Assembly: GCF_000421345.1 (NCBI RefSeq)
Contig: NZ_ATWV01000017.1
Span: 1 to 53,769 of the forward strand
Length of the DNA: 53,769 bases
Source of the DNA: Treponema bryantii NK4A124
Lineage (GTDB): Bacteria > Spirochaetota > Spirochaetia > Treponematales > Treponemataceae
Reading direction: 5' to 3'
Shown: piece by piece, positions 41,786-49,908 of the stretch
How the letters are laid out: every line of letters starts with the position of its first letter
Position numbering within the stretch: the stretch's first letter is position 1
Notes under the pieces: generated by a model
The model's input: the letters and a program-made list of their open reading frames with translations, nothing else
Databases searched by the model: none
Told to the model about the DNA's origin: nothing
Position numbers and translations under genes: made by a program

Positions 41786-42703
41786 ATGATTACGCTTAAA
41801 CAGTTTTTTGTCTCGAGACAAATAAGAAGATCCTTTGGTGGCAATGACAAAAAACGCGATGCCGGACAGACCACTCCACAAGATATTTCCCGCTATGATG
41901 ATATTCTTTACGGAAATGATACAAAGCTAAAAAAATGGCAGTATCTCGATGTTTACCGCCCAAAGGCTGCAGTTGAAGCCGACGCTTCCCTCAAAAAACT
42001 CCCGGTAATTATAAGCGTTCACGGTGGCGCATGGGTTTACGGTGATAAGGATAAATATCAGTGGTACTGCATGAGACTTGCACAGAGAGACTTTGCAGTA
42101 GTCAACTATTCATACCGCCTTGCACCGGAAGCAAAGTTTCCGGCTTCCCTGCAGGACACAGAAAAGGTTTTCCAATGGACTGCCGACAATGCTGCAACTT
42201 ACGGTTTTGACACTTCAAATGTTTTTGCTGTAGGAGATTCTGCGGGCGGACATCTTCTTTCACTTTATACTGATGCAATTACAAACAAAGAATATGGAAA
42301 GAACTTTGATTTTATCCATGAAAAAAATCTGACCTTACGAGGCGTAGCTCTGAACTGCGGTAAATATACTCTAGACGATAAAGACCCTCAGATAAAACTT
42401 CTCCTAAGCGGCTTTATGCCAAAGGGTGGCACTAAAGAAGAGGTTGAACTTTTGAATACTGCAGCCCATGCAGACAAGAATTTTCCGCCGGCCTTTATCA
42501 TGACCTGCGAAGGAGACTTCTTAAAAGCCCAGGCTCCTATTATGAAAAATGCACTTGATGCCCTTGGGGTAAAAAATGAATACCACTGCTACGGCACAGA
42601 AGGAAAGCCTTTATGGCATGTCTTCCATTGCGATCCAAAGCTTGAAGAAGCAGTAAAGTGCAACGATGATGAATGTAATTTCTTCCGTTCACTTATAAAA
42701 TAA
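41786..42703 (+). CDS. Alpha/beta-hydrolase, HSL/BD-FAE-type esterase
   Basis: 305 residues. Family motifs: SVHGGAWVYG (oxyanion hole HGG), NYSYRLAPEAKFPA, nucleophile GDSAGGHL, CEGDFLKA (Asp) and the His in LWHVFHCD. This matches the hormone-sensitive-lipase-like esterases, including feruloyl and acetyl-xylan esterases of gut bacteria. There is no signal peptide, so it is cytoplasmic. AGGAGGG before the ATG and TATAAT at about 41756 give a classic start. It is divergent from the NUDIX gene. Confidence 0.92.
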   Translation: MITLKQFFVSRQIRRSFGGNDKKRDAGQTTPQDISRYDDILYGNDTKLKKWQYLDVYRPKAAVEADASLKKLPVIISVHGGAWVYGDKDKYQWYCMRLAQRDFAVVNYSYRLAPEAKFPASLQDTEKVFQWTADNAATYGFDTSNVFAVGDSAGGHLLSLYTDAITNKEYGKNFDFIHEKNLTLRGVALNCGKYTLDDKDPQIKLLLSGFMPKGGTKEEVELLNTAAHADKNFPPAFIMTCEGDFLKAQAPIMKNALDALGVKNEYHCYGTEGKPLWHVFHCDPKLEEAVKCNDDECNFFRSLIK

Positions 42704-42746
42704 ATTTTTGAGTAATAAAAATACACCTCTGGAGTGTTAAGAAATT

Positions 42747-44441
42747 ATGAAAGTTTACTATGCAATTCTTTTTGCATTATCCCTTGTAAATGCAGGGGTA
42801 TATGCTCTTATCTGGAGAAAAAGGTTTTCTGTTTTCATCACATTGACTTTTGTTTTTGTTGCAATTGCAAATCTCGGCTATGTAATAATTGCAAATTCTC
42901 AAACTGTTCCAGAAGCAATAATTGGAATTAAGATTTCATATCTTGGTGTTTTTACCCATACTTTCATTATGTATGCAATATTTAACCTTTGTAATCTGAA
43001 TATAAAAAAATCCCTCAGATTAATACTGCTGGCTGTTTCCACATTTTTCTTTCTTTCCTCTCTTTCAATCGGCTCTTCATCAATTTTTTACAAGGAGCTT
43101 ACCGGAGAACTCATTGGAAAAAATTTGATTTTGCATAAAAGCTATGGCATTCTTCATACCCTATATTACATACAGATTTTTATCTACACGATTATAACTA
43201 TCAGCGCAACCTTTTATGCTTTTCGTAAAAAGTATGATGTTTCCCGTCATAACCTGCGTTACATGCTGGCCTGTGAAACTCTTTCTGTTCTTACCTTCTT
43301 TGTAGGAAGACTGCTTCATCTAAAAGTTGATTTGATGCCTTTATCTTATGTTATCAGCTGTCTTGTATTAATTATTATCAGTCGAAGAATTGTGCTTTAT
43401 GATGTAACAGAAACTGTAATCGAAACAATTGCATTTAATGGTAAAACAGGCTTTGTTTCTTTTGATGATGGCTTTCATTATCTGGGCAGTAATCAGATTG
43501 CAAAGGATATTTTCCCGGAACTTGCAAAGCTGCACGTTGATGATTCTGCTCTTAATGATCCGGAACTTAAAAAAGAGATTATAGAAAATATTCACAAGTT
43601 TATCATCAATCCAAAACAGAATTCTTTCTTTAAGAACTTTGGCAAGCAGATTTTTCAGGTTGATATTAATAAGCTTTTTGATGGCCGTGTGAATCGCGGT
43701 TATATTCTTTACATACAAGATGATACAAAAGACCAGAAATATATTTCACTTCTAAACGGCTTTAATGATAAGCTTCGCGATGAAGTTGCTCAGAAAACTG
43801 AACACATTATTGAAATGCATGACAACCTGATAATGAGTATGGCAACCATGGTTGAAAGCCGCGACAACTCAACAGGTGGTCACATTAAGCGCACAAGCAA
43901 AGTCGTAGAAATTCTTATTTCAGAAATTCAGAAAGATAAGAGTGAAAACAGACTTCAGCTTTCTCCTGATTTCTGTCATAACATCATAAAGGCTGCTCCT
44001 ATGCATGACCTTGGCAAAATTGCAGTAGATGATGCAATTCTTAGAAAACCAGGCCGTTTTACAGATGAGGAATTTGCAGTGATGAAAACCCACGCTGCAG
44101 AAGGAGCCCGTATTGTACATGAAATTTTAAAAGGCACAGATGACCTGGCCTTTCATCTGCTTGCAGAAAATATCGCCCACTATCACCATGAACGCTGGGA
44201 TGGATCTGGATATCCGGAAGGCCTTAAGGGAGAAGACATTCCTCTTGAAGCCCGCATTATGGCAGTTGCAGATGTTTATGATGCTCTTGTAAGTAAAAGA
44301 GTTTATAAAGATGCAATGTCTTTTGAAAAAGCTGATTCAATTATGATGGAAAGCTTTGGAAAACATTTTGATAAAACACTTGAAAAATATTATCTTGCGG
44401 CACGACCTTTACTCGAAGCCTACTATTCAAGTGCAGAATAA
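42747..44441 (+). CDS. HD-GYP domain protein with 7TM histidine-kinase-type sensor
   Basis: 564 residues. About seven hydrophobic helices in the first 210 residues match the His-kinase N-terminal 7TM region. A PAS-like domain follows (about 225-340), then an HD-GYP domain (about 360-545) with HDLGKIAV and HHERWDGSGYPEGL. HD-GYP proteins break down cyclic di-GMP. The metal His/Asp pairs and the GYP motif are intact, so it is probably active. It starts 43 bp after the esterase gene and may be co-transcribed. The signal is unknown. Confidence 0.93.
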   Translation: MKVYYAILFALSLVNAGVYALIWRKRFSVFITLTFVFVAIANLGYVIIANSQTVPEAIIGIKISYLGVFTHTFIMYAIFNLCNLNIKKSLRLILLAVSTFFFLSSLSIGSSSIFYKELTGELIGKNLILHKSYGILHTLYYIQIFIYTIITISATFYAFRKKYDVSRHNLRYMLACETLSVLTFFVGRLLHLKVDLMPLSYVISCLVLIIISRRIVLYDVTETVIETIAFNGKTGFVSFDDGFHYLGSNQIAKDIFPELAKLHVDDSALNDPELKKEIIENIHKFIINPKQNSFFKNFGKQIFQVDINKLFDGRVNRGYILYIQDDTKDQKYISLLNGFNDKLRDEVAQKTEHIIEMHDNLIMSMATMVESRDNSTGGHIKRTSKVVEILISEIQKDKSENRLQLSPDFCHNIIKAAPMHDLGKIAVDDAILRKPGRFTDEEFAVMKTHAAEGARIVHEILKGTDDLAFHLLAENIAHYHHERWDGSGYPEGLKGEDIPLEARIMAVADVYDALVSKRVYKDAMSFEKADSIMMESFGKHFDKTLEKYYLAARPLLEAYYSSAE

Positions 44442-44457
44442 TTTTTCTTTACAATTC

Positions 44458-45102
44458 CTATAAACTCTTCAAATTGTTTGCAAGCATGCAAAGCCCTTCA
44501 ACAATAGCCTCGTGCTCTTTTGGAGCAATGCGGGCATAGAGGGTATCTGGTGTGTCATCCGGCATAACAGGAACGCGCTTCTGGATAAGGATGCGGCCGG
44601 TATCACAGCCTCCATCCGCAATATGAATTGTGCAGCCGCTTTCTTTTTCACCGGCCGCAATTACGGCTTCGTGAACATGATGGCCGAACATTCCGACTCC
44701 GCCGAACTTAGGCAAGAGAGCCGGATGCAAATTGATGATTTTATTTTCGTAAACCTTGAGAATGTCACCGGCAAGTACTGTAAGACAACCGGCTTCTACA
44801 ATTGCCTGGGCCCCGTATTTACGGCAAGCCTCAAGCATTGCATTTGAAACAGCAAGACGTTTAGTATCGCGGTCAGAAGCCTTTGCTGCCTCTTCGCCCA
44901 TAACAGCGTATGGAGAACAGATTGCAGTCGGGATTCCGGCCTTAGCGGCACGCTCCAGAGCAAAGGCTTTTTTTGAATCAGAAATTACACAGACAATCTC
45001 GTAAGGACATTCAGCCCCAGCCTGAGCCTGCGCAGCCTGATAATCAATCAGAGCCTGAAGGTTTGTACCGCCACCACTAACTAAAACCGCTGTCTTCAAC
45101 AT
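44458..45102 (-). CDS. purN: Phosphoribosylglycinamide formyltransferase
   Basis: Transfers a formyl group from 10-formyl-THF to GAR in purine synthesis. 214 residues. Motifs: VLVSGGGTNLQALID (phosphate binding), NLHPALLPKFGG with the catalytic His, and the conserved Asp in ADGGCDTGRIL. Last gene of the purE-purM-purN operon; the start follows GAGGAC located inside the end of purM. Confidence 0.95.
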   Translation of the reverse strand: MLKTAVLVSGGGTNLQALIDYQAAQAQAGAECPYEIVCVISDSKKAFALERAAKAGIPTAICSPYAVMGEEAAKASDRDTKRLAVSNAMLEACRKYGAQAIVEAGCLTVLAGDILKVYENKIINLHPALLPKFGGVGMFGHHVHEAVIAAGEKESGCTIHIADGGCDTGRILIQKRVPVMPDDTPDTLYARIAPKEHEAIVEGLCMLANNLKSL

Positions 45103-45105
45103 GGC

Positions 45106-46200
45106 CTAGTCCTCGAACAGTACAGCGTCGCGCTGGCTCTTTACTTCGCCCTTAGCGTATTCTACACGGCCAATCTTGTAAGCCTTCATATCAGGACAGT
45201 AGTCCTTGTGATATTTATGAGCATTAGCGTTGAACATTTCAAGAACAGCATCAGCTTCTTTTGCATTAACAGCAAGAACAAAACCGATACCCATATTGAA
45301 AGTATTATAAACGTTATCAAAATCAGCACCACGGCGAATGAGCTCACCAAATACAGGAGGAATATCCCAGCTTGCTCTCTTGATTACAGAAATCAGCTGC
45401 TTCTTTCCTTCCTTTGCCTTTGGATACATACGTGGAATATTTTCAAAGAATCCGCCGCCAGTTACGTGAACCATACCGTGGATAGCCTTGCGGTATTTTC
45501 CAAGAACTTCCATAACAGGCTTAACGTAAATACGGGTTGGTGTGAGAAGAACTTCACCAATTGTTTTACCAGTATCAGTTCCGTTTACAATGAAAGGATC
45601 ATTTACATTTGGAACAAGCTTACGAACAAGGCTGAAACCGTTTGAGTGAACACCAGTAGAAGACAAACCAATAAGAACATCTCCTTCCTTTATATCCTCG
45701 CCGGTAATCATATCTTTCTTTTCACCAACACCAACACCAAAGCCGGCAAGGTCATATTTTCCAACATCATAGAAGCCAGGCATCTCAGCAGTCTCACCAC
45801 CAAGAAGAGCACAACCAGTATCAACACATCCGTCTGCAACACCCTTTACAAGTTCAGCCGCAACATCAGCATCGAGCTTACCGCAGGCAACATAATCAAG
45901 GAAGAAAAGAGTCTGAACACCAGAGCAGAGAATATCGTTTACGCTCATTGCAACACAGTCAATACCAACAGTGTCATACTTCTTCATCTGGAAAGCAACA
46001 TCAAGCTTAGTTCCAACACCATCAGTTCCGCTTACCATAACAGGATTCTTAATTCCCTTAGGCACTTCAAACATACCGTTAAAACTTCCCAAGCCAGTCA
46101 AAAGCCCTGGAATAACAGTTCTCTTTACCTGTTCCTTGTACTTATCTACCGCGCGGTAACCTTCTTCTACGTCAACACCAGACTCTTTGTAGTTTGCCAT
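45106..46200 (-). CDS. purM: Phosphoribosylformylglycinamidine cyclo-ligase (AIR synthetase)
   Basis: Makes AIR from FGAM with ATP, the step before PurE. 364 residues. Motifs: GSFNGMFEVP, VSGTDGVGTKLDVA, DCVAMSVNDILCSG, LGGETAEMPGFY, GLSSTGVHSNGFSLVR and HVTGGGFFENIPRM, all typical. AAGGAGC lies before the ATG, so within the operon normal ribosome sites are used although purE itself has none. Confidence 0.97.
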   Translation of the reverse strand: MANYKESGVDVEEGYRAVDKYKEQVKRTVIPGLLTGLGSFNGMFEVPKGIKNPVMVSGTDGVGTKLDVAFQMKKYDTVGIDCVAMSVNDILCSGVQTLFFLDYVACGKLDADVAAELVKGVADGCVDTGCALLGGETAEMPGFYDVGKYDLAGFGVGVGEKKDMITGEDIKEGDVLIGLSSTGVHSNGFSLVRKLVPNVNDPFIVNGTDTGKTIGEVLLTPTRIYVKPVMEVLGKYRKAIHGMVHVTGGGFFENIPRMYPKAKEGKKQLISVIKRASWDIPPVFGELIRRGADFDNVYNTFNMGIGFVLAVNAKEADAVLEMFNANAHKYHKDYCPDMKAYKIGRVEYAKGEVKSQRDAVLFED

Positions 46201-46214
46201 GTTTTGCTTGCTCC

Positions 46215-46709
46215 TTAAAATTTTACGTCTATACCAGATGCTGCAGCGTCATCTGCCAGCTTCTTTCTAAAATCTTTTAATTTCTGTGAAAGTTCTTTGT
46301 CATTAAGTGCTAAAATCTGCAGCGCAAGATAAGCCGCATTCTTAGCAGAATTAATACCAACAGTTGCAACCGGAATCTGTGGCGGCATCTGAACAATGCT
46401 CAAAAGTGCATCCATACCACCAAGTCCGTTAGACTTATCGCTTACACACTCGAGTGGAACACCAATTACAGGCAATGTTGTAATACCTGCTATAACTCCA
46501 GGGAGTGCAGCCGCAAGACCGGCACCGGCAATAATAACCTGACATCCGTCTTTTTCAACTTCTTCAACTGTCTGCTTGAGTAAAGCCCCGGCTCTGTGGG
46601 CAGAAATGATATAAGCCTTGTAGTCAACGCCGAACTCTGTAAGAATGTCGGCCGCCTTTTTCATAGTGTCTTTATCAGACTTAGACCCGAAAAAAATCGC
46701 AACTTTCAT
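46215..46709 (-). CDS. purE: AIR carboxylase PurE, class II type
   Basis: 164 residues from 46709; the longer frame to 46865 runs through the repeat region and is rejected. Phosphate-binding GSKSDKDTMKKAA and SAHRAGALL are present. The stretch GAGLAAALPGVIAGITTLPV and SNGLGGMDALLS differ from class I and resemble Treponema denticola PurE, which is a class II enzyme using CO2 on AIR directly. No purK is next to it, which fits. TATAAC sits 6 bp before the ATG and no Shine-Dalgarno is seen. First gene of purEMN. Confidence 0.92.
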   Translation of the reverse strand: MKVAIFFGSKSDKDTMKKAADILTEFGVDYKAYIISAHRAGALLKQTVEEVEKDGCQVIIAGAGLAAALPGVIAGITTLPVIGVPLECVSDKSNGLGGMDALLSIVQMPPQIPVATVGINSAKNAAYLALQILALNDKELSQKLKDFRKKLADDAAASGIDVKF

Positions 46710-46715
46710 AGTAGA

Positions 46716-46744
46716 GTTATACCATAAAAAATCTTTCGTCACAA
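46716..46744 (-). promoter_or_regulatory. purEMN promoter, leaderless type
   Basis: Minus strand: TTGTGA (46744-46739), 17-bp spacer, TATAAC (46721-46716), then 6 bp to the ATG. Confidence 0.6.
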
Positions 46745-46773
46745 TATGGGTGAAAGAAAACTCACGGTGATGT

Positions 46774-46947
46774 GAAAAATCTAATGGGCGGAGCGGGCGG
46801 GAGGTGCGGGCTGCCTCTTGAAGCTTTTGGCGCTTAGCCATAAAAAATAAAAAATCACTTTTCAAAGAAAAGTGATTTTTTATATCCCAAAAAGCTGAAA
46901 GCGAGCATGCCCGTGCCTAACGCCAGCGGGAGCCCATTAGATTTTTC
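46774..46947. repeat. Element D inverted pair with central terminator
   Basis: Outer arms GAAAAATCTAATGGGC (46774-46789) and its perfect complement at 46932-46947. Both flanks are about 60-bp element copies facing each other: both continue with GC-rich sequence and then a GAAGCTTTTGG-like / CAGCTTTTTGG segment. At the centre is an A/T-bordered hairpin. A related single copy lies at 1261-1321. Confidence 0.7.
46850..46880 (-). terminator. Terminator after the LuxR-type gene
   Basis: Perfect 14-bp stem AAAAATCACTTTTC / GAAAAGTGATTTTT with a 3-nt loop. The long A/T borders let it work in both directions. It should end the LuxR-type gene transcript before purE. Confidence 0.7.
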
Positions 46948-46957
46948 AAAAGTAACG

Positions 46958-47725
46958 TTATTCTTTCACCTGATACTGTAATAAAAGAATACGCAGTTCT
47001 TCGATGTTAGAAACGTTGAAAATCTTGAAAACTTCTGCGAAGATTTTTTTTACTGTAGAAATGCTGACGAAGTATTTTTCGCTGATTTCTTTGTAGCTTA
47101 ACTTGTTGTGAATGTTTTCAATTACGAAGTTGCGCTGGCGTTCGTTCAGGTTGTAATCAGAAAGACTGATTGTTGAGCCTGCAGGCTTTCCAATAATCGT
47201 ATTATTATCACGGACATTCTGAGGGAAGAGGCAGGAAAGTTTTGCCTTAAGTGCATAATAAATCCAGATATAAAATGCAAAACAGAAAACTGAATAACTG
47301 ATATTAATCAGCATGTAAATTGTTCCATGAGTATATGAAAGTACAATTGTAATAAGATGCAGTAAAAAGAGTATGAAAATCTTTTTACGTGGTTTATTTT
47401 TTACCAGATCTTTACAAAGGATAAGAATGAGGGCTGCATAAAAGAAAAAGATTCCAAGCTGCTCATAATGAGTCAGAATTGTCAGCTCACTTTCAAGCAG
47501 AAAAATTGCAATCATAAAATATAAGTTCTTAGTTATAAGAAGAACAATTGCGAGACCGACACATAAAAAATGTACAACAGGAATAACTATATTAGTAGGA
47601 GCTATTTTTTCAATAATTGATTTAGGATCGCCGTTCAGCAAAACACTGATTATACCGGCAATAAGTAAAAATACGAGTCCCACAACAGCAACAACTCTCT
47701 CCGAGCTGATTCTGTTTCTATTCAT
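46958..47725 (-). CDS. Membrane-bound LuxR-type transcription regulator
   Basis: 255 residues. Six to seven membrane helices in the first 170 residues, then a C-terminal LuxR/GerE helix-turn-helix (about 188-250): YNLNERQRNFVIENIHNKLSYKEISEKYFVSISTVKKIFAEVFKIFNV, quoted here only by position and key residues L-N-x-R-Q, SYKEI and STVKK. A DNA-binding domain fixed to the membrane would sense an envelope or lipid-soluble signal. Target genes are unknown; the nearby paired palindromes at 49794-49825 are one possibility. No Shine-Dalgarno; TATAAT is 9 bp before the ATG. Confidence 0.85.
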   Translation of the reverse strand: MNRNRISSERVVAVVGLVFLLIAGIISVLLNGDPKSIIEKIAPTNIVIPVVHFLCVGLAIVLLITKNLYFMIAIFLLESELTILTHYEQLGIFFFYAALILILCKDLVKNKPRKKIFILFLLHLITIVLSYTHGTIYMLINISYSVFCFAFYIWIYYALKAKLSCLFPQNVRDNNTIIGKPAGSTISLSDYNLNERQRNFVIENIHNKLSYKEISEKYFVSISTVKKIFAEVFKIFNVSNIEELRILLLQYQVKE

Positions 47726-47734
47726 AGTTCTTCA

Positions 47735-47764
47735 ATTATAACATATAAATCGTTTTTTTACCAA
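47735..47764 (-). promoter_or_regulatory. Promoter of the LuxR-type gene, near-leaderless
   Basis: Minus strand: TTGGTA (47764-47759), 18-bp spacer, TATAAT (47740-47735), then 9 bp to the ATG. Confidence 0.5.
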
Positions 47765-47779
47765 TAACTATTTGCTTTT

Positions 47780-47811
47780 AAAATAACCCTGGTTATAACC
47801 AGAGTTATTTT
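47780..47811 (-). terminator. Hairpin across the stop codon of the FAD oxidoreductase gene
   Basis: AAAATAACCCTGGTT / AACCAGAGTTATTTT, 15-bp arms with one mismatch and a tiny loop. The TAA stop is in the stem. It includes TAACC-N2-GGTTA, the motif that recurs as a pair at 49794-49825. Confidence 0.55.
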
Positions 47812-49424
47812 ATGATTTCTGCAATACGGGCACAGGCATTTTCTCCATCCATTGCACTTGAAACAATTCCACCTGAATAACCCGAGCCTTCTCCTGCCGG
47901 ATATAAACCACCTATGGCATTACACTCATAAGTTTCCTTATCGCGGAGGATGCGGACCGGCGTACTTGTACGGGTTTCCGGCGCAATCATAAGGGCCTCG
48001 TCGCTTATAAAACCATGCATGCTCTGGTCTATCTGCTTAAAGCCTTTTTTAAGACGTTCGCTGATGTGAGACGGGAGCCAGCTTCCGAGTTCAGAAGACA
48101 CAAGTCCTGGAGTATAACTTGATGCAGGCAAATCAGCTGATTTACGGCCGGCAAGAAAATCTGTAAGGCGCTGGGCAGGAGCCGCCTGGCCATTACCGTT
48201 TTCAAAGGCAAGTTTTTCTATTTCGCGACGGAAGAAAAGCCCCGCCAGTTGAGGACAGCCAGCTTTTTCAGCCGCAGCCTTAAAGCTTTCCGGAATATCT
48301 TCCGGTCTTATTTCTACTACGATTGCCGCATTAGACCATTTAGAATTACGGGCAGCAGCAGACATACCGTTTACAACAATTTCATCCGGCCCCGAAGAAG
48401 AAGGAACAACAAAGCCTCCCGGACACATACAGAAAGAATAAACTCCGCGGCCATCTACCTGGGTGGTTACCCTATACTCCGCAGCACCAAGGCCCGCCTC
48501 TGCTCCCCTGCCGTGATATTGAATAGAATCTATTAAACTGCGGGGATGCTCCACACGAACCCCAGCTGCAAATGTTTTTGCCTCAAGTGAGTCTGGTGCA
48601 AGTTTTGCAAGCATTTTGTATATATCCGTAGCAGAATGTCCTGTAGCAAGAAGTACCGCTTTTCCATAAAAACAGCCCTTCTCTCCACTTTCTACATTCT
48701 GAGTTTCCACACCTTTTACACAAAGCTTTCCATCCTTAGATTCTGTAACAAGAGCCGTAACCCTTTCGTTAAAATGAAATTCCCCGCCAAGCTCGATAAT
48801 CTTATCCCGCATAGCATTTATTACCTGAGGCAGGCGGTCTGTTCCAATATGAGGATGAGCATCTGTAAGGATTTTTTCATCTGCACCAAAATAATTAAAA
48901 ATACGGAGAATGCTGCCTATATCTCCCCGCTTATTGCTGCGGGTATAAAGCTTTCCGTCAGAAAAAGTTCCGGCTCCGCCCTCTCCAAAACAGTAATTTG
49001 AATCACCATTTACCTGGCCTCGGGTACTTATTAAGGCAATATCTTTTCTGCGCTGGCTGGTCTGAGTACCACGCTCAATAATTACCGGTTTAATACCGCT
49101 TTCCAGAAGCTTGAGGGCACCAAAAAGGCCGGCAGGTCCTGCCCCTACAATTATTACCGTTCGCTCCGGCCCCGCCCCTGCGCAAGATTTCCATAATGGA
49201 TTCCATTCACCTGCACTATCCGGCTTCTCACCAATATAAACCTTATAGCGTAAATGCAGCTTAAGCTGACCGTGTCGGGCATCTATAGATTTTTTTACAA
49301 AAACAGTTTCAAATTGACTGTCTTTTATATGATTTTTTTTGAGTTCTTTTCGGATAAGATTATCACGCAGGGCGGAGTTTTTCTCATCCCGTGCTTCGAC
49401 TGTAATTGTTATTTCTTTGATCAT
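47805..49424 (-). CDS. FAD-dependent oxidoreductase (NAD(P)/FAD dehydrogenase-like)
   Basis: 539 residues from 49424; the frame to 49493 is rejected because its extension is a translated element A (YVVSIRPLDYSTT). An N-terminal region of about 85 residues (KEITITVEARDEKNSALRDNL, SIDARHGQLKL) is typical of the large FAD-dependent dehydrogenase family, and is followed by the dinucleotide-binding VIIVGAGPAGLFGALKL. Further motifs: SNYCFGEGGAGTFSDGKL and the C-terminal AIGGLYPAGEGSGYSGGI. Homologues are usually annotated only as uncharacterised FAD-dependent dehydrogenases; the substrate is unknown. TATACT is 7 bp before the ATG, without a Shine-Dalgarno. Confidence 0.88.
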   Translation of the reverse strand: MIKEITITVEARDEKNSALRDNLIRKELKKNHIKDSQFETVFVKKSIDARHGQLKLHLRYKVYIGEKPDSAGEWNPLWKSCAGAGPERTVIIVGAGPAGLFGALKLLESGIKPVIIERGTQTSQRRKDIALISTRGQVNGDSNYCFGEGGAGTFSDGKLYTRSNKRGDIGSILRIFNYFGADEKILTDAHPHIGTDRLPQVINAMRDKIIELGGEFHFNERVTALVTESKDGKLCVKGVETQNVESGEKGCFYGKAVLLATGHSATDIYKMLAKLAPDSLEAKTFAAGVRVEHPRSLIDSIQYHGRGAEAGLGAAEYRVTTQVDGRGVYSFCMCPGGFVVPSSSGPDEIVVNGMSAAARNSKWSNAAIVVEIRPEDIPESFKAAAEKAGCPQLAGLFFRREIEKLAFENGNGQAAPAQRLTDFLAGRKSADLPASSYTPGLVSSELGSWLPSHISERLKKGFKQIDQSMHGFISDEALMIAPETRTSTPVRILRDKETYECNAIGGLYPAGEGSGYSGGIVSSAMDGENACARIAEIIK

Positions 49425-49448
49425 CAGGGATAGTATAATAAATTCACC

Positions 49449-49484
49449 GGTGGTTGAGTAGTCCAGAGGACGTATCGAAACCAC
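49449..49484. repeat. Palindromic element A upstream of FAD gene
   Basis: GGTGGTTGAGTAGTCCAGAG with GACGTATCGAAACCAC. It overlaps the region where the -35 box of the FAD gene would lie. Confidence 0.85.
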
Positions 49485-49508
49485 ATAATTCAATGCTTTC
49501 TATAACTT

Positions 49509-49542
49509 GTGGTTTCGATACGGCTGCGCCTACTCAACCACC
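49509..49542. repeat. Palindromic element A, inverted partner
   Basis: GTGGTTTCGATACGGCTGCG with CCTACTCAACCACC, opposite orientation to the copy 24 bp away. It lies between the FAD gene and the terminator of the small transcription unit. Confidence 0.85.
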
Positions 49543-49554
49543 GTGTTTCAGAGC

Positions 49555-49603
49555 AAAAAAAAAGTTCTCGAACTGTATTCTCTCCATCTACAGTCCAAGA
49601 ACT
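49555..49603 (-). terminator. Strong intrinsic terminator of the small transcription unit
   Basis: Minus strand: AGTTCTTGGACTGTA / TACAGTTCGAGAACT (13 of 15 paired), 11-nt loop, then nine T. It is about 300 bp downstream of the amino-acid transporter, so it more likely ends the short unit starting near 49741. Confidence 0.8.
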
Positions 49604-49710
49604 CTCTCACCGATCATAAACCGGCTCTCCGTGTAAACTCTCTTCTTAGCAACGCTTCTATGAATAGATAATGCTAATGTCTTTTTAATAAGTAACTTTC
49701 TTAACTTCAT
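49588..49710 (-). CDS. Possible 40-residue basic peptide, or non-coding RNA
   Basis: Open frame MKLRKLLIKKTLALSIHRSV-AKKRVYTESRFMIGERVLGL (hyphen added), very basic, with a stop inside the terminator stem. It starts about 31 nt after the predicted transcript start, but no good Shine-Dalgarno is seen. It fills most of a transcript of about 190 nt that has its own promoter and strong terminator, so the unit is real whether or not the peptide is made. No family recognised. Alternative: a small regulatory RNA. Confidence 0.4.
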   Translation of the reverse strand: MKLRKLLIKKTLALSIHRSVAKKRVYTESRFMIGERVLGL

Positions 49711-49747
49711 ACTTTTTAACTTTACTTTAACTTTAATTTATATTTAT

Positions 49748-49776
49748 AACATACAGTGAAAAAAGACTGTCGTCAA
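49748..49776 (-). promoter_or_regulatory. Promoter of the small transcription unit
   Basis: Minus strand: TTGACG (49776-49771), 17-bp spacer, TATGTT (49753-49748). Predicted start near 49741. Confidence 0.55.
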
Positions 49777-49793
49777 TAACTTTTATAACGAAT

Positions 49794-49825
49794 TAACCTT
49801 GGTTATTGAAAAATAACCTTGGTTA
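49794..49825. promoter_or_regulatory. Paired TAACC-TT-GGTTA palindromes, candidate operator
   Basis: TAACCTTGGTTA at 49794-49805 and again at 49814-49825, exactly 20 bp apart (about two helix turns). Centres fall near -59 and -79 of the small unit's predicted start, a typical activator position. A third TAACCCTGGTTA is in the hairpin at 47780-47811. Confidence 0.5.
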
Positions 49826-49908
49826 CAGAAAGTGTGCTGATTCTGTGTTACTTTTTAGCGTTACAAAAGAGATTTTTAAGACTTTTTTAGAGAATTTTTC
49901 AAGTATTC

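Noticed and set aside
45208-46218. Plus-strand frames opposite purM
   Set aside because: Shadows of purM; no ribosome site or recognisable domain.
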